Notes under the pieces: model-generated
The model's database searches: none
What the model was told of the DNA's origin: nothing
Seen by the model: only the letters and a program-made list of their open reading frames with translations
NCBI RefSeq assembly: GCF_004028635.1
Contig: NZ_RQJW01000004.1
Coordinates: forward strand, 310,001 to 374,000
Origin: Streptomyces cyaneus
Lineage (GTDB): Bacteria; Actinomycetota; Actinomycetes; Streptomycetales; Streptomycetaceae
Direction of reading: 5' to 3'
Length of the DNA stretch: 64,000 nucleotides
Translations under genes and position numbers: made by a program
Shown here: piece by piece, positions 33,583-41,668 of the stretch
Layout: every line of letters starts with the position of its first letter
Position numbering within the stretch: position 1 is the stretch's first letter

Positions 33583-35013
33583 ATGGCCAGGCTCCTCGCC
33601 CGGCTGGCGGCGACGGTGATCGCCGCCTGTCTGCTCTTCACCTCCCAGGTCCTGACCACACCTCAGCGGGCGGCCGCAGCCGACCCCGGCTATCTGATGA
33701 CGCACTTCATCGGGGAGGGGGCGACCGGCCAGCAGATGTACTTCTCGTACAGCGCGGACGGTCTGAACTGGACCGATCTCAACGGCGGGGGAATGACCCT
33801 GCGCTCCACGGTGGGCACGCGCGGGGTGCGCGACCCCGCACTGGTGCGCTCACCCGACGGCAGCAAGTACTGGATCATCGCGACCGACCTGTGCATCGGC
33901 TGCGGCCAGTCCTGGAGCGACGCCATCAACAACGGCAGCCGCAGCTTCGTGGTGTGGGAGTCGACGGACCTGGTCACCTGGTCCAAGCCCTGGCTGCTGA
34001 ACGTGGCCGGCGCGATCCCCGAGGGGCGCAACGCGTGGGCGCCGGAGGCGATCTGGGACTCGGCGACCAACAGCTACGTCCTGTACTGGGCCACGAACGG
34101 GAGCCTCAACGGCGTACAGAAGCACCGCATTTACTTCGCCCGTACGACCGACTTCCGCACCATCACCGCTCCGCAGGTCTACATCGACCGTCCCGGCACC
34201 CAGGAGATCATCGACACCCAGATCGTCGAAGTGCCGTCCGGTGTCGGCAACTTCCGCTATGTGCGGGCCTCCGGTGACGGCCAGATCACGATCGAGGGCA
34301 GCAACTCGATCCTCGGCACCTGGACCAACCTCGGCAACCTCTCCGGCATCGGCCTCACCGGCTCCCAGGTCGAGGGCCCGATGTGGATGAAGTTCAGGGA
34401 CCGCAACGAGTGGACCCTGTACCTCGACCAGTACGCGGCCGGAAAGGGCTACATGCCGGTCCTGACGACCAACCCGTCCGCCCCCGGCACCTTCAAGCTC
34501 CCGGCGTCGGGCAGCTACTCCCTGGGCGGCACCAAGAAGCGCCACGGCTCGATCCTGAACCTGACGGCCGCCGAGGACGCCCGGATCCAGGCGCGCTGGG
34601 CCAACGTCCCGGGCAAGCGGCTGCAGTCCTTCAACTTCCAGGACCGCTACGTGCGACACGCCAACTTCGACGTGCGCATCGACCAGAACGTCACCAACGC
34701 GGACGCCCAGTTCCGGCCGCGGCCCGGTCTGGCCGGTACCGGCACCGTCTCCTTCGAGTCGGTGAACTTCCCCGGCTACTACCTGCGGCACGACGGCGCC
34801 GACTTCCAGCTGGTCTACAACGACGGCACCACCGCCTTCGCCGAGGACGCCACCTTCCGCCAGGTCGCCGGGCTCGCCGACTCCTCCTGGTCCTCGTTCC
34901 AGTCGTACAACCACCCCGACCGCTACATCCGCCACTACGCCTTCCAGCTGAAGCTCGAAACGATCACCACCGCGACGGGGCGCAGCGACGCCACCTTCCG
35001 CCTGACCAGCTGA
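33583..35013 (+). CDS. Secreted GH43-like glycosidase with AbfB domain
   Basis: 476 residues from ATG 33583 (AGGAGACACAC upstream). Residues 1-33 are a signal peptide ending AAAA. Residues ~36-325 look like a five-bladed beta-propeller glycosidase of the GH43 clan: YLMTHFIGEG, VRDPALVRSPDGSKYWIIAT, NAWAPEAIWDSATNSYVLYW and a late SQVEGPMWMK. Residues ~340-476 are an AbfB beta-trefoil arabinose-binding domain with repeats (FQDRYVRH, FPGYYLRH, HPDRYIRH). Likely attacks arabinose-containing plant polysaccharide outside the cell. Exact specificity is uncertain. Confidence 0.85.
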   Translation: MARLLARLAATVIAACLLFTSQVLTTPQRAAAADPGYLMTHFIGEGATGQQMYFSYSADGLNWTDLNGGGMTLRSTVGTRGVRDPALVRSPDGSKYWIIATDLCIGCGQSWSDAINNGSRSFVVWESTDLVTWSKPWLLNVAGAIPEGRNAWAPEAIWDSATNSYVLYWATNGSLNGVQKHRIYFARTTDFRTITAPQVYIDRPGTQEIIDTQIVEVPSGVGNFRYVRASGDGQITIEGSNSILGTWTNLGNLSGIGLTGSQVEGPMWMKFRDRNEWTLYLDQYAAGKGYMPVLTTNPSAPGTFKLPASGSYSLGGTKKRHGSILNLTAAEDARIQARWANVPGKRLQSFNFQDRYVRHANFDVRIDQNVTNADAQFRPRPGLAGTGTVSFESVNFPGYYLRHDGADFQLVYNDGTTAFAEDATFRQVAGLADSSWSSFQSYNHPDRYIRHYAFQLKLETITTATGRSDATFRLTS

Positions 35014-35168
35014 TCACTGACCAGCTGACCAGCGGACCAGTTGATTCGGCCGGCTGCCGGCGCCCGCCTCAGGGGGTGCCGGCAGTGCAGCCGGGGTGAA
35101 GAACCGCCCCTTCGACGCGGAGTAGTCCGACCCGACGCCACGGAGAGCCGCCCCACTCAGCGACGCGT

Positions 35169-35663
35169 GTGGGGGAACTCCGGGCTCACTTCCCGAAGTA
35201 CACGTCGTGGACCGAGATCGTCGACCGGTTGCCCTTCTTGCCAACGATCTGTCATCGCATTGATCCGTTGCGCTCCCCCGAGTCACGGCTGCTCGGCTGC
35301 ACCATCACGCAGTGCCCGCCCGCCGAGGTCGCCGCCGCCAACCCGCTCACCTACATCGGCCACATCGGCGAGCGGCCCATCCCGCCGACGCTGATCTTCC
35401 ACGGTGAGCCGGACGCCCTCGTGCCCTATCACCAGGGCCGACTGATGTACGACAAGCTGGCCGCTTCGGGGCACGACGCGCGCATGAATTCCTTCCCGAA
35501 GGCAGCACACGGCAGGCTCTTCGAAATGCTCAGCGACGACGCGACCCGCAAGGGCGCCTACGAGGAGGCCGCACGGGGCGGACACTCCACACCCGCCCGC
35601 CCGGTCACCCCGACCTGGAACACCGTCATCTCCTTCCTGAACCAGCATCTGGGGCGCGGGTAG
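35169..35663 (+). pseudogene. Truncated esterase/lipase (alpha/beta hydrolase)
   Basis: Only the C-terminal half of an esterase remains: SRLLGCTITQCPPAEVAAAN, then LIFHGEPDALVPYHQ with the catalytic Asp and AAHGRLFEML with the catalytic His. The N-terminal half with the nucleophile Ser and oxyanion hole is absent, and no clear signal or start exists. The fragment begins with a doubtful GTG. It resembles feruloyl/acetyl-esterase-like enzymes, fitting the carbohydrate context of the neighbouring gene. Confidence 0.65.
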
Positions 35664-35783
35664 TTCATGGTCTCCAAGCCACAGCCTGATCGCTCAGCCG
35701 GGTGATTTAGGGCATCGGGGTGGCGTGGATCGGGCCGGTGTACGGCCTGGCGCCACGAAAGCGTTCTGACGAGTACGTAGCTT

Positions 35784-36974
35784 GTGTGTGTGGTCAGTGC
35801 CTCATTTCCTCCGCAGACTTTTCCCCGCGCCGCAGTATCCAGAATTGCTCAGGCGTCAAGTTCACGTTCCTGGTGGGCCGGTGGGCTGTGTGTGGCGGCT
35901 TTCGCGCTCGCTGTCTACACGGGGGCTCGACTGCCGTCGCTCTGGGCGGTAACGCTCCAGACGACGTCACTGACCGATGGATTCCACCGCCGTTTCCTCG
36001 TAGCCACCGTGCTCTACCCGATCGCCGAGTTGGCAGGGCATTCCTACTGGTTCTATGCGGCGTTCTCGTTCGGAATTCTGGCACTGTTGCTCACCGTCGT
36101 CGTCACCGCTGTGCTGCGGGCGACGACACCGGTACGGCGATGGCTGCCGGTGGCGTTCTTCGTTCATCCGGTGGGTGGCTACCTCTTCCATGAGGTTGGC
36201 TACCTTGACCAGGTCCTGTTCCTTTTGCTGTTTGTCGCTCTGTGGCTCGGCAGCCGCGGAAAGTGGTGGGCGGGGACACTGGTGATGACGCTGGCGCCGA
36301 CGGCCCATGAGATCAGCGCGCTGACCGTGATCCCGTTGTGGCTGCTGGCCGTGTGGCGTTCGGCGCTGCCGGTGCGCACCGCATTCGCGGTGAGCATCCT
36401 GCCCGTGGCGGTGAATGCGCTGCTGTTTTCCGTGCCACCTGTGGGTTCGGGAGCGCGAGAACATCTGATCACGCGGATCAGGGAGGGCGGATGGAACTGG
36501 CGCGAAGACGCGATCGCACTGTTCTTCCGTACGCAGGCCGACAACTGGAGCGCCTACGACCCGTGGAACATCGCTTTGTTCTTGGCTCCGCTCGCCCTTG
36601 CCGCCATCACCATGACGGCAGTCGTCGTAGGACCCGGCCACGATGCACGCGGCTGGGCGACACGTGCCCTGGCCGTGGGCGCAAGTGGGGCGCCGTTCTT
36701 GCTGGCATTCGGCGGGTGGGATCAGCACCGGTGGGCGTTCTTGCTCTGTGTGAACCTCGCTGTAGTGGCGTGGCTGTGGTGCGACGGTCGCGAGAACGTG
36801 AAGCGTGCGGTGGTCACCCTCGGGCTGGGACTCCTGCTGATCACACATGTGCCACTGGGCTACTTCGACGGGTTCAATTCCGTGCCGCTGACCGGCACCG
36901 CAGTCAGGAACTACGGAGAGGCAGCGCACTGGGATCCCCACGGTGGTCCGTTCGAAATGCCCGTTCGCTGGTAG
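35784..36974 (+). CDS. Polytopic membrane protein, unknown function
   Basis: A 396-residue protein with about ten membrane helices. After a short Ser-rich N-terminus comes a helix, then a loop (TTSLTDGFHRRFLVATVLYPIAE) and several helices containing HPVGGYLFHEVGYLDQVLF and LAPTAHEISALTVIPLWLL. The His/Glu/Asp residues at helix ends recall GT-C-type glycosyltransferases or EpsG-like proteins, but I cannot name a family. The start is GTG 35784; several GTGs in a row make it uncertain. Codon use is less GC-biased than its neighbours and both flanks are broken genes, which suggests acquisition by transfer. No operon partner. Confidence 0.7.
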   Translation: MCVVSASFPPQTFPRAAVSRIAQASSSRSWWAGGLCVAAFALAVYTGARLPSLWAVTLQTTSLTDGFHRRFLVATVLYPIAELAGHSYWFYAAFSFGILALLLTVVVTAVLRATTPVRRWLPVAFFVHPVGGYLFHEVGYLDQVLFLLLFVALWLGSRGKWWAGTLVMTLAPTAHEISALTVIPLWLLAVWRSALPVRTAFAVSILPVAVNALLFSVPPVGSGAREHLITRIREGGWNWREDAIALFFRTQADNWSAYDPWNIALFLAPLALAAITMTAVVVGPGHDARGWATRALAVGASGAPFLLAFGGWDQHRWAFLLCVNLAVVAWLWCDGRENVKRAVVTLGLGLLLITHVPLGYFDGFNSVPLTGTAVRNYGEAAHWDPHGGPFEMPVRW

Positions 36975-37109
36975 AGCGGTCCAGGGAATGCGGCCCACTG
37001 GCGGCCCTCGCTGCGATGAGTTCCGGTCGGGTCGGGAGTCTGTTCTGGTGACCGTCGTAGAACGCCGTACGGCGGACGCAGCCCGGCACAAGACACCACG
37101 GAGGACACC

Positions 37110-37892
37110 ATGACGACCACTCCGGACGACCCGACCACCGCGCTGCCCGGCCGGCCGCCCGTGGTCGACCTGGCCACCTGGCAGACCGCCCGGGACGAGC
37201 TGCTGGTCCGCGAGAAGGCCCACACCCACGAGGGCGACGCCATCGCCGCGGCCCGCCGTCGGCTGCCGATGGTGGAGTTCGACGGGACGGTCGAGGTCGT
37301 GGGACCCGACGGCCCGGTTCCGTTCCTGGACCTGTTCCAGGGGCGCGATGAGCTCGTCGTCTACAAGCACATGTGGTACGACGGCGCACCGCACCAGGGG
37401 CAGTGCGAGGGCTGCACCACCACCGCCTGGCACCTGAAGGACGCCGTCTACCTCAACGCCCGCGGCGTGTCGTTCGCCGTGCTGACCACGGGCCCGTGGG
37501 ACGAGGTGGCCTCCTACGTCGAGTTCATGGGCTACACCCAGCCCTGGTACTCGGTGCGCGACGTGGACGGGCCGGCCGGTGGCGACATGGGTTACCTCAC
37601 CTGCTTCCTTCGCGACGGCGACCGTGTGTTCCTGACCTACTCCACGACCGGCCGCGGCAACGAGCGCGTCAACGGCTCCCTCGGTCTGCTCGACATGACG
37701 CCCTACGGCCGCGGCGAGGCGTGGGAGGACAATCCCGAGGGCTGGCCCGAGGGGGACGGCCCTTGCTGGTCCTGGCGCTCGGACGCGGACGGGAACGCCA
37801 CCTGGGGCCCGACCAGCCGCCCCGTTCCGCAGTGGACCCGCCCCGGCGCGACCCCCGTGGAGACCCTGGGCCGGCACGGCCACCACCACTGA
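37110..37892 (+). CDS. DUF899 thioredoxin-like family protein
   Basis: A 260-residue DUF899 protein. Family features are LVREKAHTHEGDAIAAARRRLPMVEFD, the FLDLFQGRDELVVYKHMWYD block, a Cys pair in QCEGCTTTAW and FMGYTQPWYSVRD. The fold is predicted thioredoxin-like and cytoplasmic; the reaction is unknown. ATG 37110 follows GGAGGACACC. The C-terminus ends in HGHHH, a natural histidine cluster. It is a single gene, convergent with the dead epoxide hydrolase. Confidence 0.88.
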   Translation: MTTTPDDPTTALPGRPPVVDLATWQTARDELLVREKAHTHEGDAIAAARRRLPMVEFDGTVEVVGPDGPVPFLDLFQGRDELVVYKHMWYDGAPHQGQCEGCTTTAWHLKDAVYLNARGVSFAVLTTGPWDEVASYVEFMGYTQPWYSVRDVDGPAGGDMGYLTCFLRDGDRVFLTYSTTGRGNERVNGSLGLLDMTPYGRGEAWEDNPEGWPEGDGPCWSWRSDADGNATWGPTSRPVPQWTRPGATPVETLGRHGHHH

Positions 37893-37918
37893 CGCGCCTT
37901 CGTCGACGGCGCGCCAAT

Positions 37919-38680
37919 CAGCGCTCTCCCGCCAGGAGTGCTTCACCTTCCAGGAATTCGATGAGCGCCGCGTTCACCTCGTCGGGGCGTTCCTGCTGGG
38001 TCCAGTGTCCGCAGCCCCTCAAGGGCGGGTGGGGTGACGACGGTGCCGTCCCACGGTGCGGTCAGTTCCCAGTTGCGGTCGAGGTTGCGGTACCAGTTGA
38101 GGGCGCCCGTGAAGCCCCTGGAGAAGCTCTCGGTCAGCGCGTCGAGATCGTCCTCGGTGAGCCACGACGGCCGTACTTCAGGGTCCGGCATGGCCGCGAG
38201 CCAGCCCCGCTCGGGGTCGACCAGCGGCTGCTTGACCTCGCCGGGCGCGTCGCCGGAAGCCGAGTAGAGGAACTTCCGCAACGCGGTGCGCGTGTCCTTC
38301 GCGAACTCGGCGTCGGCGACACCGGGACGGTTGAAGTAGTTCCAGTAGAAGTGCCCGCCGAACCTCTTGTCCATGACGGTCAGCGGAGGCTCCGTCCCTC
38401 GGGAGGGCGGCGGCACGCTCAGGCCGGCCACCGCGCGCACGATGTCCGGCCGCAGGAGTGCGGTGTGCCAGGCGACCGGCGCGCCCCAGTCGTGCCCGAC
38501 GACGTACGCCTTCTCCTCGCCCAGCGCCTGGATCAGCCCGACGACGTCGCCGACCAGGTGGAGGATGGTGTACGCGTCGACGTCGTCGGGATGGTCGCTG
38601 CGTCCGTAGCCACGCTGGTCGGGGGCGACCACGCGGAAGCCCGCGACGGCCAGCGGGCCGAACCTGATCTTCGGGCTGCG
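37919..38680 (-). pseudogene. Decayed epoxide-hydrolase-like gene
   Basis: The central part is a good epoxide hydrolase: GFRVVAPDQRGYGRSDHPDD, nucleophile VVGHDWGAPVAWH and FFY-like HFYWNYF. The N-terminal ~45 residues, with the HGFP oxyanion motif, are gone. Near 38025 the frame breaks, and the C-terminus (CGHWTQQERPDEVNAALIEF, with the catalytic His) continues in another frame to the stop at 37919. About 40 residues, including the catalytic acid region, are missing at that joint. It abuts the dehydrogenase gene at 38700. Confidence 0.8.
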
Positions 38681-38699
38681 GCACCGGCGGTGGCTCTGT

Positions 38700-39674
38700 T
38701 CATCGAGTGATCGGGACGGCGGCGCCGGTCGCCGCGGCGGACAGGTCCCACAGCTGTGCCGCCGCGTCCTGGGCGATGGCGTACGCGCGGACGCCGCCGT
38801 CATCCATGGGCTCGGCGGGGGCGGAGACGCGCGCGACGTCGCAGTCTTCGAGGTAGAGCCCGCCGCGGTCGTCGAGGAGTGCGGACGTGGCCGCCCACAG
38901 ACCGGTGGCGGCGCCTTGGGACGGTGTCTTGAAGTCGGCGCCGATCACGTTGCCCTGCTCGTCCACCCATCCACGGTCGATCTGCTCCTGGAGCGTCATC
39001 TCCCGCTGGAGCCCGGTAATGATCTTGCCCGGATGGAGGGCGAACGCCCGGATGCCGTCGTCGCGCCCGAGGGCGTCGAGATGCACGGCGAACAGGGAGT
39101 TGGCGGTCTTGGACTGGCCGTAGGCAAGCCACTTGTCGTATCCGGTGCGGAAGTGCGGGTCGTGCCGGCGGATGTCGGTCAGGGTGTGCCCCGCGGAGCT
39201 GTTGACGACGACGCGCGCACCGTGACCGGCGGCGAGGAGCGGGTAGAGCTCGCAGACGAGCGTGAAGTGTCCGAAGTGGTTGACGGCGAACTGGCCTTCC
39301 CAGCCCGGTCCGACGCGCCGCTCCGGGGTGGCCATGACGCCGGCGACGGCCATGAGCAGGTCGAGCCGGTCGAGGGAGTCGTTGATCTGCGCGGCGGCGC
39401 TGCGCACGCTGTCGAGGTCCGCCAGATCCATGGGGACGACTTCGCAGCCGTCCACATCCTTGAGTGCGGCGTGGGCGATGCCGGGCCGACGTGCCGGAAC
39501 GATGACTCGGGCCCCGGCGGCGGCCAGGCCCCGGGTGGTTTCCAGCCCGAGTCCGGAGTAACCCCCGGTCACGACGGCGGTGATGCCGGAAAGGTCGCGG
39601 CCGGCCATGACGTCCTCGGCGGTGCTGGTGGCGGAGAAGGGCGAGCCGAGCGGCCGTTGATCAGTGGTGGTCAT
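38700..39674 (-). CDS. Short-chain dehydrogenase/reductase
   Basis: A 324-residue NAD(P)-dependent oxidoreductase of the SDR family (retinol-dehydrogenase/WWOX-like group). The Rossmann motif is TGGYSGLGLET; then MDLADLDSV, NHFGHFTLV (in place of NNAG-N, as in this group), VVNSSAGH and active-site YGQSK. The start is ATG 39674. The promoter has a MerR-type architecture (39682-39712), and the divergent neighbour encodes a MerR regulator, so expression is very likely under its control. Substrate unknown. Confidence 0.9.
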   Translation of the reverse strand: MTTTDQRPLGSPFSATSTAEDVMAGRDLSGITAVVTGGYSGLGLETTRGLAAAGARVIVPARRPGIAHAALKDVDGCEVVPMDLADLDSVRSAAAQINDSLDRLDLLMAVAGVMATPERRVGPGWEGQFAVNHFGHFTLVCELYPLLAAGHGARVVVNSSAGHTLTDIRRHDPHFRTGYDKWLAYGQSKTANSLFAVHLDALGRDDGIRAFALHPGKIITGLQREMTLQEQIDRGWVDEQGNVIGADFKTPSQGAATGLWAATSALLDDRGGLYLEDCDVARVSAPAEPMDDGGVRAYAIAQDAAAQLWDLSAAATGAAVPITR

Positions 39675-39681
39675 GCTGACG

Positions 39682-39712
39682 ACGCTACGATCTGGAGCGA
39701 GGTCTAGATCAA
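39682..39712 (-). promoter_or_regulatory. MerR-type promoter with 19-bp spacer
   Basis: On the minus strand TTGATC (39712-39707) and TAGCGT (39687-39682) are 19 bp apart, the over-long spacer that MerR activators correct by twisting DNA. A dyad, GATCTgGA (39689-39696) and TCtAGATC (39703-39710), fills the spacer. The start of the dehydrogenase is 8 bp beyond the -10, so its transcript is nearly leaderless. Confidence 0.7.
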
Positions 39713-39729
39713 GTCCTAGGCTGGCCGGC

Positions 39730-40173
39730 ATGGCGACTACCGAGACCCCCGCGGAGCCACTGAGCATCGGCCAAGTAGCCGAGCGGACCGGACTCAGTGT
39801 GCACGCACTGCGCTTCTACGAGCGCGAGGGCCTGCTGGTCGGACCGGTCCGGCGCACCGCGGGCGGCCGACGGCGATACACCGCCGCCGACGTCGACTGG
39901 CTGCTGATCTGCGTCAGACTGAGGGAATCCGGCATGCCGCTCGCCGACCTCAAGCAGTTCGCCGAGCTGGTGCGGCGCGGTCCGGGCAACGAGGCCGAGC
40001 GCCTGCAGCTCCTCGACGCCCATCAGCGGCGTGTCGAGGAGCAGATACAGGCGCTGGAGGAGTGCCGTTCCGTCATCGCCTGGAAGGTCGGCGTCTACGC
40101 CGAGCACCTCGCCCGCGACGAGGCCGGCGGCCTCTGGGACCCGACAGTCCGAGACGGCCTGCGGCCGAGTTGA
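39730..40173 (+). CDS. MerR-family regulator
   Basis: A 147-residue MerR protein. The N-terminal winged helix LSIGQVAERTGLSVHALRFYEREGLL is followed by a wing with RRYTAADVDWL and a long dimerisation helix (HQRRVEEQIQALEECRSVIAWKVGVYAEHL). No cysteine cluster for metals is seen; the type resembles regulators responding to organic stress compounds. It is divergent from the SDR gene and shares its operator; its ATG lies 18 bp from the operator. Confidence 0.92.
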   Translation: MATTETPAEPLSIGQVAERTGLSVHALRFYEREGLLVGPVRRTAGGRRRYTAADVDWLLICVRLRESGMPLADLKQFAELVRRGPGNEAERLQLLDAHQRRVEEQIQALEECRSVIAWKVGVYAEHLARDEAGGLWDPTVRDGLRPS

Positions 40174-40278
40174 CGCGGGCTGTCACCTGATGTGCCTGCT
40201 CCCGTACAGTCCGTGATGCAAGTACTCCGGTGCGGCCAAGTCCACGGCCGAGCCCAGCGGTTGACCAGGAGAAGAAAC

Positions 40279-41613
40279 ATGGAATCCGAAGCCGGTCTCG
40301 CCTCCGCTCCCGGCGTTCCCGGAACCGGGCGGCCGGTCCCCGAAGTCGAGCCGGGGCTCGTGCAGCGGTGGCGGTCGGGGGGAGGTGAACTGGTCGAGCT
40401 GCTGGGCCTGGTGCGCGAGCGGGTCGGCGGGGTCGCCGCGTTCCGGATCGGGCCGGCTCCCACCGTTCTCGTCACCGATCCGACGGCGGTCCAGCATGTA
40501 CTCGCCCGGCACCCGGAGCAGTACGTCAAGCGCTCCCACCGCGCCCGCCTGCTGATCGGCGACGGCGTCATGGCCGCCACCGGTGAGGCGTGGAAGCGGC
40601 AACGCCGCGTGCTGCAGTCCCAGTTCACCGGCACCGGGATGCGCCGCTACGAGCAGCGGATCACCGCGGCCGCCCGGACCACCGCCGAGCGCTGGGACGG
40701 GTACGCCCGAACCGGGGAGACCTTCGACGTCGGGCGGGAGATGCACCGCTTCGCCCTCGACGCCATCTGGCGCTCCCTCACCGGGCACCCCCTCGACGAC
40801 GCGACCGAGCGCGAACTGGCCGCCGTGGAGGCCGTGGGGGCCGCCATTCCGACCCTGCCCGCTGATGTCACCGAGGCCCAGGACGCCGTCGCCGCCGACC
40901 TCGCCCGGATCGACGCGGTCGCCCGGCGCGCCATCGAGGCCGCCCGCAGCGGGGCCGCCGGTCCCGACGGCCCGGGTCTCGTGCACGTACTGACCGACGC
41001 CGCCGCCGAGCGCCCCGAATACACCGACCGGCTGATCCGCGACGAGCTGGTCACACTGCTCGCTGCCGGGCACGAGACCACCGCGACCACGCTGACCTGG
41101 CTCTACCTGCTCCTCGACCAGCATCCCGCCGCCCGCGAACAAGCTCTCGCCGCCGGCGAGGAAGGCTCACCGCAACGCCGCCAGGCCATCCAGGCCCTGG
41201 TCCACGAGACGCTCCGGCTCTATCCCTCCGCCTGGCTCCTGCCCCGCCACGCCACCGAGGCCGACACCCTCGCCGGCCACACCATCGAGGCGGGCACCGA
41301 CATCCTCGTATGCCCGTACCTCACCCACCGCGACCCCGAACTCTGGCCGGACCCCGAGCACTTCGACCCCCGGCGCTTCACCGCCCCGGACGGCCGACCC
41401 GCCCACCCGGGCGCCTACTTCCCCTTCGGCATCGGCCCCCGCGCCTGCCTCGGCCTGCAGTTCGCGCTCCGCGAATCGACCGTCCTGCTCGAACACCTGC
41501 TGCCGGTCCACAGCCCGGCCTTCTCCTCCACCCCCACGAAGGCGACGTACGGCATCACCGTCCGCCCCGACGGCCCCAGCCCCGCAACTCTGGTACCGGC
41601 ACCGGGAAATTGA
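40279..41613 (+). CDS. Cytochrome P450
   Basis: A 444-residue P450 mono-oxygenase starting at ATG 40279 (AGGAGAAG upstream). The I-helix reads LAAGHETTATT, the K-helix VHETLRLYPSAW, the meander FDPRRF, and the haem loop FPFGIGPRACLG with ligand Cys390. It resembles the bacterial CYP102/CYP110-like class with long-chain or terpene substrates, but specificity is not readable. No ferredoxin gene is adjacent. The flavin monooxygenase gene follows after 55 bp, so the two may act in one pathway. Confidence 0.93.
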   Translation: MESEAGLASAPGVPGTGRPVPEVEPGLVQRWRSGGGELVELLGLVRERVGGVAAFRIGPAPTVLVTDPTAVQHVLARHPEQYVKRSHRARLLIGDGVMAATGEAWKRQRRVLQSQFTGTGMRRYEQRITAAARTTAERWDGYARTGETFDVGREMHRFALDAIWRSLTGHPLDDATERELAAVEAVGAAIPTLPADVTEAQDAVAADLARIDAVARRAIEAARSGAAGPDGPGLVHVLTDAAAERPEYTDRLIRDELVTLLAAGHETTATTLTWLYLLLDQHPAAREQALAAGEEGSPQRRQAIQALVHETLRLYPSAWLLPRHATEADTLAGHTIEAGTDILVCPYLTHRDPELWPDPEHFDPRRFTAPDGRPAHPGAYFPFGIGPRACLGLQFALRESTVLLEHLLPVHSPAFSSTPTKATYGITVRPDGPSPATLVPAPGN

Positions 41614-41650
41614 CACCGGAAATCGACACCGGAAATCGACACCGATCACC
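41612..41650 (+). repeat. 13-bp tandem repeat in P450-FMO spacer
   Basis: GACACCGGAAATC occurs at 41612 and 41625, with a degenerate third copy at 41638. The first copy begins inside the P450 stop codon. The repeats fill the short spacer before the monooxygenase gene; they may be slippage products or a binding site. Confidence 0.6.
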
Positions 41651-41668
41651 CGAGGAGAGTGACAGCGG

